A stretch of 64,000 bases of DNA, from NCBI RefSeq assembly GCF_029144185.1, contig NZ_CP110232.1:1054001-1118000 (forward strand), in the 5' to 3' direction. The notes beneath the pieces were generated by a model. It had not been told where the DNA came from. It made no database searches and was given only the letters and a program-made list of their open reading frames with translations. The stretch is from Vagococcus intermedius (GTDB lineage Bacteria; Bacillota; Bacilli; Lactobacillales; Vagococcaceae). The first letter of the stretch is position 1. Every line of letters starts with the position of its first letter. The position numbers and the translations under genes are program-made. This document shows, in pieces, positions 49,569 to 57,925 of this stretch.

Positions 49569-49838
49569 ATGGGTGGAAAATTTAAACTTTTGGAATATCA
49601 TGAATCAAGTCACGAAGTAGATTATTATTTATTACCATTAGTATATTTGGCACAAGCTGCCACTCTAGACGATTGGGCTATCATTAGGCTAAACATTGAA
49701 ACAGGAGAATCACACATTTTACGTTCGGCAGCGATTTGTCAACGGGTTGAGATAGAAAAAACTTTGATCAGAGTCAAAAAACATCTAAGTAGGAAATTTT
49801 ACTATCAGGACATCCCCAAAGAATTAATTTTTGCTTAA
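49569..49838 (+). CDS. Small hypothetical protein
   Basis: An 89-residue soluble protein. ATG 49569 follows AAAGGAGG; an ATG 21 bases earlier lies before that site and is rejected. It reads MGGKFKLLEYHESSHEVDYY, then LPLVYLAQAATLDDWAIIRL and a strand-rich C-terminal half (TGESHILRSAAICQRVEIEK). There is no recognised domain, membrane helix or Cys pair. The last 15 bases overlap the 3' end of the opposite-strand gene. Function unknown. Confidence 0.7.
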   Translation: MGGKFKLLEYHESSHEVDYYLLPLVYLAQAATLDDWAIIRLNIETGESHILRSAAICQRVEIEKTLIRVKKHLSRKFYYQDIPKELIFA

Positions 49839-50285
49839 AATAATGTCATGATCAAGGTTAGTTGTACGACAAAAGATTGCTGTATTCTCATAAATTAGTG
49901 ACACCTTAGCTATGACTGGACTACTTAATTTATCAGTGGAAAATGTGCTGTTTTCAAAGGCTTCTTTTAGTTTGGGCTGTAGCCATGTAATCAGTTTGTT
50001 TTTTCGAAGATCACTTAAAAAGACCACTTCATCGGAAATAGTGACAGTGAATGTCTGGCTGGTTTGATCATATAAAATAGAAATAATTAAACCTTTTGAC
50101 CCTTCAACGATGTGATGTAATACATCATTAAATTTTGTTTCATTATCAATATAGTCAATACCACTGGCTGGGTTTAGTTTGTAACTAAAACGTTCTAATG
50201 AGGATTTGATTTCTTGATGATAGTAAATCCCGCCTAAGCAGAGGGCGCTTAGAAAGATAATGCTTATTTTGGGTAAGGATTTCAT
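49824..50285 (-). CDS. Hypothetical exported or membrane-anchored protein
   Basis: A 153-residue protein with an N-terminal hydrophobic stretch (about 7-22, ISIIFLSALCLGGIYY) acting as signal peptide or anchor. The outside part has a helix-rich start (KSSLERFSYKLNPAS), then IIEGSKG-like and strand segments (LIISILYDQTSQTFTVTISD, SPVIAKVSLIYENTAIF). There is a Cys in the hydrophobic segment, but its context (SALCLG) is not a good lipobox. Start ATG follows AAAGGA. It converges on, and overlaps by 15 bases, the 49.6-kb gene, with no clear terminator between them. I do not recognise it. Confidence 0.65.
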   Translation of the reverse strand: MKSLPKISIIFLSALCLGGIYYHQEIKSSLERFSYKLNPASGIDYIDNETKFNDVLHHIVEGSKGLIISILYDQTSQTFTVTISDEVVFLSDLRKNKLITWLQPKLKEAFENSTFSTDKLSSPVIAKVSLIYENTAIFCRTTNLDHDIILSKN

Positions 50286-50671
50286 TTTTAGTATAGTCCT
50301 TTCTATGTCTTACTAGCTTTAGAATAGACTGTATGATGTTTATCTCACAACTTATTTTTATCAAGTACGTTTATATATGCTGTTAAAAAAGCGTCTTATC
50401 AAGCTTTCTAACGTTTATCAATATCTTTACACTAATCGAATACTAGCTCAAAAAAAAGGATCTGGGTATTATAATCATTAAGACTAAAGTGAAAATAAGT
50501 CCCTTTAAGCTTTTGTAAGTTTTCATTAATAATAAAAATGAACAGGGTTGTAAGCGTTGAAGGGCTAAAAAAAGTGTGTTATACTCCATAAAGAGTTTAT
50601 GATGTCACTAAAATGGTCATAAATATAAATCAAATAAATCAAATATTTTTTAATAGATAGGAAGATGTGTT
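50286..50671. other. Intergenic region upstream of the asparagine synthetase gene
   Basis: About 385 bases, no gene seen. It contains a strong promoter at 50557-50585 and a long AT-rich stretch with short direct AAGTCC/TAAGTT-like motifs that I cannot interpret. The leader of about 80 bases before the gene shows no recognisable riboswitch or T-box. Confidence 0.5.
50557..50585 (+). promoter_or_regulatory. Promoter of the asparagine synthetase gene
   Basis: TTGAAG at 50557-50562 and TATACT at 50580-50585, spacing 17. Confidence 0.65.
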
Positions 50672-52537
50672 ATGTGCGGGATTGTTGGATTTGTTAGTAC
50701 TAGAGAAAACAAAGACGAAATTATCGAAAATATGATGGAAACTATCATTCACCGTGGACCAAATAGTTCAGGGAAATTTACAGATGATAATGTAGCTTTA
50801 GGATTTCGTCGCTTAAGTATTGTTGATTTAGAGGGTGGATCACAGCCTATTTTTAACGAAGATGATACTAAAGTAGTTATTTTTAATGGTGAAATCTATA
50901 ATTATGAAAAAATTCGTGATGATTTAAAAGCTAAGGGGCATATTTTTAAGACAAGTGCTGATACTGAGGTTATTTTACATGGTTATGAAGAATATGGTAA
51001 AGATATTGTAAAACAACTACGTGGAATGTTTTCATTTGCTATTTGGGATCGTGAGACAAATGAATTATTTGGAGCGCGCGACCATTTTGGGATCAAACCT
51101 TATTACTACGCTGAAATGAATGGCACTTTCATGTTTGGTTCAGAAATCAAGAGCTTTTTAGAACATCCAGACTTTGTTAAAGAATTGAATAAAAAAGCGC
51201 TAAAACCTTATATGACATTCCAATACTCGGCGTTAGAAGAAACATTTTTCAAAAATGTTTATCGTATTCCTGAGGGACACTATTATACATACTCCAATGG
51301 AGAACTAAAAATTGAACGTTACTGGGATGCTGAATTTTCAGAAAAAGACATGTCATTAGAAGAAGCTGTTGACATGATTGATGCTGCAGTTGATGAGTCT
51401 GTTAAGGCCCATACTACAGGTGAAGTAAATATTGGTGCATTCTTATCGAGTGGGGTAGACTCAAGTTACGTGGCCTCTGTTTTACGTCCAGATAATACAT
51501 TTTCAATTGGCTTTGGTGACAAATCATATAATGAATCACATGAAGCAAAACGTTTAACTGACAAACTTGGCTTAAATAATACTTCTAAAGTAGTGACAGG
51601 CGAAGAAGCTTTTGAATACTTCCCTTTGATTCAATATCATTTAGATGAACCAGATTCAAACCCTTCTTGTGTTCCTTTATATTTCTTATCAGAAATGGCT
51701 GCTAAAGATGCAACAATCGTTTTATCAGGTGAAGGTGCGGATGAATTATTTGCTGGTTATCAAAATTATGGTTTTAATACACGTTCAAAACCGGTACGTG
51801 TCTTTACAGAATCATTAAAAAAATTACCTAAAAAAGCACGTTATTCAATTGCTAGAACTATCAAAAAAGCACCAAACTTTAAAGGTAGTATGCATATGTA
51901 TACGTCACTAGCACCAGCAGAAGACTTCTTCATCGGACAAGCTGAAGTTTTTAAAGAAGATGAGGCAGATACCTTTTTACAACCGGAATTCCAAAAAAGT
52001 GAAACAATTAAAGAAATTGTTAACCGCCAGTATAAAAAAGTGAAAGATTTATCAGAAGTGAAAAAAATGCAATACTTAGACTTACATCAATGGATGCCTA
52101 AAGACATTTTATTAAAAGCAGATAAGTTAAGTATGGCTAATTCAATTGAATTACGTGTGCCATTACTTGATGTCCGTTTGATGGAAGTAGCGCAACAAAT
52201 ACCAACAAAACACTTACTAAATGCTGAAAATACGAAATATGCTTTCCGTAAAGCTGCTAATCGTCATTTACCTGATGAATGGGCTGATCGTGAAAAATTA
52301 GGTTTCCCAGTCCCAATTAAAGATTGGTTACGTACGGAGAAATTCTACTTACAAGTTAGAGAAATGTTTAATGAAGAGTTTGTTGGTGAATTCTTCGAAC
52401 AAGATAAAATTATTGCGTTATTAGATGACAATTTTAAAGAAAAAAATGATGAACGTCGTAAAATTTGGACAATCTATACTTTCTTAACGTGGTATAAAAT
52501 TTTCTTTATTGACGGCACGAAACCAGTTGTCGCTTAA
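50672..52537 (+). CDS. asnB: Glutamine-dependent asparagine synthetase, possibly AsnH (D-Asp amidation of peptidoglycan)
   Basis: A 621-residue amidotransferase. The class II glutaminase domain starts at Cys2 (MCGIVGFVST), with HRGPNSSG, FRRLSIVDLEGGSQP, FNGEIYNY, TSADTEVILHGYEEYG and MFSFAIWD. The ATP-pyrophosphatase domain has FLSSGVDSSYVASVL, VLSGEGADELFAGYQNYGF and SIELRVPLLD. Family members make asparagine or amidate carboxyls of peptidoglycan precursors. In L. lactis, AsnH amidates the D-Asp bridge. Here the next genes are a Mur ligase, D-Asp ligase and Asp racemase, so an AsnH role is likely. Sequence alone does not decide it. It has its own promoter and terminator. Start follows AGGAAGA. 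Confidence 0.88.
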   Translation: MCGIVGFVSTRENKDEIIENMMETIIHRGPNSSGKFTDDNVALGFRRLSIVDLEGGSQPIFNEDDTKVVIFNGEIYNYEKIRDDLKAKGHIFKTSADTEVILHGYEEYGKDIVKQLRGMFSFAIWDRETNELFGARDHFGIKPYYYAEMNGTFMFGSEIKSFLEHPDFVKELNKKALKPYMTFQYSALEETFFKNVYRIPEGHYYTYSNGELKIERYWDAEFSEKDMSLEEAVDMIDAAVDESVKAHTTGEVNIGAFLSSGVDSSYVASVLRPDNTFSIGFGDKSYNESHEAKRLTDKLGLNNTSKVVTGEEAFEYFPLIQYHLDEPDSNPSCVPLYFLSEMAAKDATIVLSGEGADELFAGYQNYGFNTRSKPVRVFTESLKKLPKKARYSIARTIKKAPNFKGSMHMYTSLAPAEDFFIGQAEVFKEDEADTFLQPEFQKSETIKEIVNRQYKKVKDLSEVKKMQYLDLHQWMPKDILLKADKLSMANSIELRVPLLDVRLMEVAQQIPTKHLLNAENTKYAFRKAANRHLPDEWADREKLGFPVPIKDWLRTEKFYLQVREMFNEEFVGEFFEQDKIIALLDDNFKEKNDERRKIWTIYTFLTWYKIFFIDGTKPVVA

Positions 52538-52556
52538 ATCATCTAAAAAATTTTTT

Positions 52557-52590
52557 AAAGACCAAGTGTGAATAAACTCTTGGTCTTTTT
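52557..52590 (+). terminator. Terminator after the asparagine synthetase gene
   Basis: AAAGACCAAG and CTTGGTCTTT around TGTGAATAAACT, with T run. Confidence 0.85.
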
Positions 52591-52658
52591 TATATAACTT
52601 AAGAAAAGAAATAACATATAATTAAACGCTTTTACAGGGAAAAATCGACTTGCGACTG

Positions 52659-52688
52659 TTCACAACCCCTGTTATGGTGTGCTATAAT
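52659..52688 (+). promoter_or_regulatory. Promoter of the murE-asl-racD genes
   Basis: TTCACA at 52659-52664 and TATAAT at 52683-52688, spacing 18, with an extended -10 (TG-C-TATAAT). Confidence 0.65.
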
Positions 52689-52717
52689 CAATAAAGTAGA
52701 GGAGCAGTGATAGATAA

Positions 52718-54232
52718 ATGATATCGTTAAATAAAATAACTGAAATATTAATTGAACATAAATTATTAAAAGAAATCGTCATTTCAGATGAATGGTATTA
52801 CAATTTACCTGAGAATGTTAAAACAAAATCTGTGGCTCATATCACATATGACTCACGTCAGATTGAAAAAGGATCTTTATTTTTTTGTAAAGGACTTGCA
52901 TTTAAAGGGCTTTATTTAGAGCAAGCTATCGAAAAAGGAGCAGACTTTTATATTTCTGAAAAATTTTATGATATCTCGACAGAAGCTGTTGGGATTATTG
53001 TAACAGATGTGAAACGAGCTATGGCTGTTGTTAGTATGGCGTTTTATGGTTATCCACAACATGATCTCAAGATTATCGCCTATACAGGAACAAAAGGGAA
53101 AACGACAGCAGCATATTTTTGTAAATATATTTTAGATGAAGCCACTGATAATAAAACAGCGTTATTATCAACGATGGAAACTGTGCTAGATGGTAAAACA
53201 CCTATCAAATCCTTGTTGACGACCCCTGAATCTGTTGATTTATATCGCATGATGCGTCAAGCTGTGTCAAATGGCATGTCACACTTAGTGATGGAAGTTT
53301 CATCACAAGCTTATAAAACAGAACGTGTTTATAATTTGAAATTTGATGTTGGGATCTTTTTAAATATTTCAGAAGATCATATTGGGGCAATTGAGCATCC
53401 AGATTTTGATGATTATTTCTATTGTAAACGTGAGTTATTAAAAAATTCAAAACAAATTATTTTAAATGAAAATTCAGATTTTTATAACATCCTTAAAGAA
53501 ACTAGTAAAAGTTTTACTGATAAAGTTATTTCCTATAGTGATGAATCTAAAGAGGCAGATTATCAGTTTATCTCAGGTGAAAAAGGAGCGTTTTTAGTTC
53601 GTTCACTAAATGATGAGTTAGCGTTAAACGGTGATTATCAAATCAATTTAATGGGGGATTTCAACCAAGGAAATGCTTTAAGCGCCATGATTGCTACAGC
53701 ATTAACCGGTGCCGATAAAAATGATATGTCTAAAGGCTTAGCGATTGCTAAAGTACCTGGTCGCATGGAAAAAACAGTTTCTAATAAAGGCGTTCATGTC
53801 TATATTGATTATGCACATAATTACTTAAGTTTGCATACGTTATTATCATTCGTGAGAAAAGAACATGCATCTAGTAAGTTGTATGTTGTCATTGGTAGTA
53901 CTGGTGGTAAAGGAGTTTCAAGACGCCATGATTTCGGAAAAGTCTTATCTGAGTTAGCGGACGTTGCTATTTTAACAACCGATGATCCTGGTAATGAGAG
54001 ACCTGAAGATATTATTGCTGAAATTAAAGCTCATTTATCTACAAAAGTAGAAGATATTATCATTATTGATCGTAAAGAAGCAATTACTAAGGCAATGGAA
54101 CTTGCCAATGAAGATGATGTTGTTGTTTTAGCAGGTAAAGGTTCGGATTTATATCAAATTATTGATGGCAATCGTTTACCCTATGCTGGAGACTTCAAAA
54201 TTGTTGAACAGTTAATAGAGAGTGGGTATTAA
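52718..54232 (+). CDS. murE: UDP-MurNAc-tripeptide ligase MurE, L-lysine type
   Basis: A 504-residue Mur ligase adding the third stem amino acid to UDP-MurNAc-L-Ala-D-Glu. N-terminal domain: ITYDSRQIEKGSLFFCKGLA. ATP loop: AYTGTKGKTTAAY (about 122-134). Substrate region: STMETVLDG, LTTPESVDLYRMM, MEVSSQAYKTERV, NISEDHIGAIEHPDFDDYF. C-terminal: VPGRMEKT, VYIDYAHN, GSTGGKGVSRRHDFGK, and TTDDPGNERPEDI near 422, where DAP enzymes carry DNPR; this favours L-lysine, in line with an L-Lys-D-Asp wall. The D-Asp ligase gene follows after one base. Confidence 0.9.
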   Translation: MISLNKITEILIEHKLLKEIVISDEWYYNLPENVKTKSVAHITYDSRQIEKGSLFFCKGLAFKGLYLEQAIEKGADFYISEKFYDISTEAVGIIVTDVKRAMAVVSMAFYGYPQHDLKIIAYTGTKGKTTAAYFCKYILDEATDNKTALLSTMETVLDGKTPIKSLLTTPESVDLYRMMRQAVSNGMSHLVMEVSSQAYKTERVYNLKFDVGIFLNISEDHIGAIEHPDFDDYFYCKRELLKNSKQIILNENSDFYNILKETSKSFTDKVISYSDESKEADYQFISGEKGAFLVRSLNDELALNGDYQINLMGDFNQGNALSAMIATALTGADKNDMSKGLAIAKVPGRMEKTVSNKGVHVYIDYAHNYLSLHTLLSFVRKEHASSKLYVVIGSTGGKGVSRRHDFGKVLSELADVAILTTDDPGNERPEDIIAEIKAHLSTKVEDIIIIDRKEAITKAMELANEDDVVVLAGKGSDLYQIIDGNRLPYAGDFKIVEQLIESGY

Positions 54233-54233
54233 A

Positions 54234-55478
54234 ATGACACAAACAATAGAACAACACTTCCAACCTGTATTATTAGGGAGCGATATCAATGTTTATGGTA
54301 TGGCTCGTTCATTCTATGAGGAATTCGGAATTGTTTCAGAGGCGTATTCTTCAGCAGCGTTAGCGCCAACTAAATATAGTAAATTAGTAAACGTCAACGT
54401 TTTTCCGGGATTTCACGATGATCCAACATTTATCGAAACAATGCGTACTGTTGTAAAAAATCGGACGAATGCTGATATCAAATACGTCTTAATTCCTTGT
54501 GGGGATGGCTATGCTGAATTAGTTTCTAAACATCGTGAAGAGCTAAGTAAAGACTTTATTTGTACAGCAATTGATCATGATTTATTTGAAACGCTTGCTA
54601 ATAAAGTTAGTTTTTACGAAACATGTGAAAAATATGACTTACCTTATCCAAACACATTGATCATCAAAAAAGACATGGTCAAAGAGGGGGAATCTATCAA
54701 AGTTCCTTTTGATTTTCCTGTAGCTCTTAAACCAGCGGATAGTGTGATGTATCTAGATGCAGATTTTGAAGGACGTAAAAAAGCTTTTACTATTAAAAAT
54801 CAAGCAGAATTAGACCTGATCTTAGGTCGCGTTTACAAAGCAGGCTATACAGCTGAGATGATTTGTCAAGATTTTATTCCTGGTGATGATTCGGGCATGC
54901 GCGTTTTAAATGCTTATGTTGATAAAGATAGCAATGTTAGAATGATGTGTTTAGGACATCCCTTATTAGAAGATCCAACTCCTGATGCTATTGGGAACTA
55001 TGTGGTTATTGCACCAGACTTTAACGAAGATATTTACAAACGGATCAAATCTTTCTTGGAACGGATCAATTATACAGGATTCGCAAACTTTGATATGAAG
55101 TATGATCCACGTGATGGTGAATATAAATTGTTCGAAATGAATTTACGTCAGGGACGTAGTAGTTTTTATGTTACGTTAAATGGTTATAATTTATCTCGTT
55201 ATATTATTGAAGATCGTATTATGAATAAACCTTTTACTGAAACAATTTATGGTAATGGGGATATGCTATGGATGGGTGTTCCTAAAAAAATTGTTAAGAC
55301 TTATGTTAAAGAAGGTCAGGATAAACAAGATGCTTTAGACATGATTGCAAATGGCAAATGGGGAACAACTGTTTTTTATAAAGAAGATTCAGCCTTAAAG
55401 CGCTACGCACTTATGAAATATAGTTTCTATCTTTACCATAAACGTTACAAAGAATATTTCAAAGAAAACAAGGGGTAG
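54234..55478 (+). CDS. asl: D-aspartate ligase (ATP-grasp), Asl type
   Basis: A 414-residue ATP-grasp carboxylate-amine ligase. ATG 54234 lies one base after the murE stop. Features: FQPVLLGSDINVYGMARSFY, KYVLIPCGDGYAELVSKHRE, an ATP-grasp core with FPVALKPADSVMYLDADF, AEMICQDFIPGDDSGMRVLN, TGFANFDMKYD and KLFEMNLRQGRSSFYVTLNG. Length matches Asl of E. faecium (about 405), which adds D-Asp to the lysine side chain of UDP-MurNAc-pentapeptide through its beta-carboxylate. An aspartate racemase gene follows 5 bases later, the same arrangement as in E. faecium. The assignment rests on sequence plus this context. Confidence 0.88.
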   Translation: MTQTIEQHFQPVLLGSDINVYGMARSFYEEFGIVSEAYSSAALAPTKYSKLVNVNVFPGFHDDPTFIETMRTVVKNRTNADIKYVLIPCGDGYAELVSKHREELSKDFICTAIDHDLFETLANKVSFYETCEKYDLPYPNTLIIKKDMVKEGESIKVPFDFPVALKPADSVMYLDADFEGRKKAFTIKNQAELDLILGRVYKAGYTAEMICQDFIPGDDSGMRVLNAYVDKDSNVRMMCLGHPLLEDPTPDAIGNYVVIAPDFNEDIYKRIKSFLERINYTGFANFDMKYDPRDGEYKLFEMNLRQGRSSFYVTLNGYNLSRYIIEDRIMNKPFTETIYGNGDMLWMGVPKKIVKTYVKEGQDKQDALDMIANGKWGTTVFYKEDSALKRYALMKYSFYLYHKRYKEYFKENKG

Positions 55479-55483
55479 ATAGC

Positions 55484-56200
55484 ATGAAAAATTTCTTTAC
55501 AATTTTAGGTGGCATGGGAACTCTTGCTACTGAAAGCTTCGTTCGTGTACTAAATAGCCGTACAGTGGCACACACTGACCAAGAGTATTTAAATTATATG
55601 CTAGTTAATCACGCCACTGTTCCTGATAGAACGGCTTATATTCTTGATAATACTAAAGATAGTCCCGTTACGGCTTTAGTAGAAGATATTAAACAGCAAA
55701 ATTTATTAAATCCTCTGTTCTTTGTACTAACTTGTAATACTGCTCATACTTTTTATGATGAGTTACAAGCAGCGACTACAGCACCAATCTTACACATGCC
55801 AAGAATCGCTGCTGAAAAAGTAGTGGAAATCTATCAAAAAGAAGATGGGTCTAAAATCAAAGTCGCGTTACTTGCGACTCAAGGCACTGTCAACTCAGGA
55901 ATTTATGGTAAAGAATTTGAGGCAGATCATTTTGAGCTAGTCTATCCAGACGTTGAAATACAAGGAATGGTCATGGACTTAATTTATCGTGATGTTAAAG
56001 AGCACCAATTTTTAAATAAAGAACTTTATGAAGAGATTTTACAAAAAATGATTTATGAAGTAGGGTGTGATGTCGCAGTACTAGGTTGCACAGAATTATC
56101 ACTGATGTACGAAATAACTAAGAACTTAGATTATCCGATTGTAGATGCGCAATCAGAAGTTATCGATAAAACCTTAGAGTTAGCCTTAGCCAACAGATAA
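55484..56200 (+). CDS. racD: Aspartate racemase
   Basis: A 238-residue racemase of the Asp/Glu/hydantoin family. It opens FFTILGGMGTLATESFVRVL and contains both catalytic cysteines: Cys in FVLTCNTAHTFYDEL (about 83) and Cys in VAVLGCTELSLMYEI (about 204). It converts L-Asp to D-Asp and so feeds the neighbouring D-Asp ligase. Start ATG follows AAGGGG, five bases after the asl stop. The stop codon lies inside the left arm of a 70-bp palindrome. MurI is less likely because of gene context and the GGMGTLAT start. Confidence 0.92.
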   Translation: MKNFFTILGGMGTLATESFVRVLNSRTVAHTDQEYLNYMLVNHATVPDRTAYILDNTKDSPVTALVEDIKQQNLLNPLFFVLTCNTAHTFYDELQAATTAPILHMPRIAAEKVVEIYQKEDGSKIKVALLATQGTVNSGIYGKEFEADHFELVYPDVEIQGMVMDLIYRDVKEHQFLNKELYEEILQKMIYEVGCDVAVLGCTELSLMYEITKNLDYPIVDAQSEVIDKTLELALANR

Positions 56201-56254
56201 AAAATAAGCATGTCCTAAGCTTAGGACATGCTTATTTTTTATCTGTTGGCTAAG
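56185..56254. terminator. 70-bp perfect palindrome, bidirectional terminator of racD and the hemolysin-III gene
   Basis: The two 35-base halves, 56185-56219 and 56220-56254, are exact reverse complements with no spacer; the centre is AAGCTT. It contains the last codons and stop of racD and the stop of the minus-strand gene (56250-56252), with A6/T6 tracts that give terminator function both ways. Confidence 0.9.
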
Positions 56255-56897
56255 TTTCTAGAAAAACTGAAAAATACATAAAACCGGCACCTAATAGGAC
56301 AAATAAATGCCAAACAACATGCATAAATTTAACAGATTTCATTTGATAAAAGAGAGCACCTACCGTATAAGCGATTCCCCCTAAGACTAATAATAAAGTA
56401 CCAGTTAATCCCAATCCTTGATAGAGAGGTTTGACAGCGACTAAACACAGCCATCCCATCAAAATATAAATAAAAACGGCAGAATTTCCTTTTTTAGCTA
56501 AAAATAACGATTTGTAAAGAATACCTAGACCAGCCATTACCCAAATAATGACAAATAGTGCCCAACCTAGTTTGCCTTTAATCGTTAATAAACAGTAAGG
56601 CGTATACGTTCCTGCTATAAGCAAATAAATTGAACTATGATCCATTAGCTGTAAAAATTTTTTAGCTTTTGTAAAAATCAAACTATGAAATAAGGTAGAA
56701 GCTAAAAAAAGTAAAATTAAACTGATGCCATAAATAGAGTAGGCGACAATATGTTCAACAGAATTGATGTGGATGCCTTTAATAATTAAAAAGACCATCC
56801 CGATAATACTTAAAATGACACCGATACCATGAGTAACAGCATTCAAAATCTCATTAATTATTAAATATTTCTTAGAAAAAACTAGTGATACCATCAT
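56250..56897 (-). CDS. Hemolysin III family membrane protein (YqfA/TrhA type)
   Basis: A 215-residue protein with seven hydrophobic helices, the PAQR/hemolysin-III architecture. Conserved residues: NEILNAVTHGIGVILSIIGM (first His), LFLASTLFHSLIF, LMDHSSIYLLIAGTYTPYCL (central His), and MKSVKFMHVVWHLFVLLGAG (His cluster near the end), which together form the putative zinc site. B. subtilis relatives affect membrane fluidity and homeostasis; real haemolytic activity is doubtful. It starts at ATG 56897 behind GGAGAGAA. It is divergent from degV and convergent with racD. Confidence 0.93.
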   Translation of the reverse strand: MMVSLVFSKKYLIINEILNAVTHGIGVILSIIGMVFLIIKGIHINSVEHIVAYSIYGISLILLFLASTLFHSLIFTKAKKFLQLMDHSSIYLLIAGTYTPYCLLTIKGKLGWALFVIIWVMAGLGILYKSLFLAKKGNSAVFIYILMGWLCLVAVKPLYQGLGLTGTLLLVLGGIAYTVGALFYQMKSVKFMHVVWHLFVLLGAGFMYFSVFLET

Positions 56898-57028
56898 TTC
56901 TCTCCTTTTTTCTGGACGTAATGAGTGAAAAACGCCTTTATTTCTGTTATACTAACTATATCAGATATCGCTAATGGTATCTATCAAGAAACGAATATTT
57001 CTTTGTTTAAAGGATGGAGTATAAAATT

Positions 57029-57868
57029 ATGTCTAAAGTAAAAATTGTAACGGATTCATCATGTAATATGGAACCTGGCTTAGCTGAAAAATTGAATATT
57101 GAAGTTATCTCACTATCAGTTATGATAGACGATGTAATTTATAAAGATACAGATATTTCAGGTAGTCAATTTATGACGATGATGGAGAACGCTGCTGCTT
57201 TACCAAAAACCAGCCAACCGCCAATTGGAGAATTCGTTCAGTTGTATGATGAGTTAGGGGCGGATGGAAGTTCGATTATCTCTATCCATATGACTGATTT
57301 AATTAGTGGCACTGTAAATACTGCAGCACAAGCTGCTCAGCTATCAACAAGTGATGTGACAGTAATCAACAGTACATTTACAGACCAAGGATTGTCTTTC
57401 CAAGTAATTGAAGCTGCAAAAATGGCACTTGATGGATTATCAAAGGAAACCATTATCGAAAAAGTACAAGAAATCAAAAAAAATAGTTTACTCTATATAG
57501 GTGTGGCATCATTAGATAACATGGTCAAAGGTGGCCGATTGAGCCGTGCGACAGGAGTTTTAACCAACTTGTTCAATATTCGGGTAGTTATGCAATTATT
57601 GGACTCTGAATTGGTTACCTTATCAAAAGGTCGAGGAGCAAAAGCTTTTAGCAAGTGGTTTGAAGAATTAAAAGCCGATTTAGCAAAAATGAACAATGTG
57701 AAGCAGGTGGCAATCACTCATGCTGCTGATATTGATTTAGCAAATAAGTTTAAAAAAGACTTGCAAGCAATGTATCCTGATATGCACATCCCTATTTTAG
57801 ATGCTTCATCCATCATTGCAACTCATACAGGAAAAGGTGCCTTTGCTATTATGCTATATACTGAATAA
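57029..57868 (+). CDS. DegV family fatty-acid-binding protein
   Basis: A 279-residue cytoplasmic lipid-binding protein. ATG 57029 is chosen because AAGGATGGAG lies upstream at good spacing; ATG 57014 is inside that site. Family motifs: VKIVTDSSCNMEPGLAEKLN, LSVMIDDVIYKD, PKTSQPPIGEFVQLYDEL, ISIHMTDLISGTVNTA and VINSTFTDQGLSFQV, with the later LLYIGVASLDNMVKGGRLSR. DegV/FakB-type proteins hold a fatty acid for phosphorylation by FakA; with no fakA nearby the exact role is open. It has its own terminator. Confidence 0.92.
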   Translation: MSKVKIVTDSSCNMEPGLAEKLNIEVISLSVMIDDVIYKDTDISGSQFMTMMENAAALPKTSQPPIGEFVQLYDELGADGSSIISIHMTDLISGTVNTAAQAAQLSTSDVTVINSTFTDQGLSFQVIEAAKMALDGLSKETIIEKVQEIKKNSLLYIGVASLDNMVKGGRLSRATGVLTNLFNIRVVMQLLDSELVTLSKGRGAKAFSKWFEELKADLAKMNNVKQVAITHAADIDLANKFKKDLQAMYPDMHIPILDASSIIATHTGKGAFAIMLYTE

Positions 57869-57897
57869 AAAACAGATCACTTGTGATCTGTTTTTTT
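57867..57897 (+). terminator. Terminator after degV
   Basis: AAAAAACAGATCAC and GTGATCTGTTTTTT around TT; starts at the stop codon. Confidence 0.9.
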
Positions 57898-57925
57898 AAC
57901 TAATAATAATTGGAGGGATCGTGAG

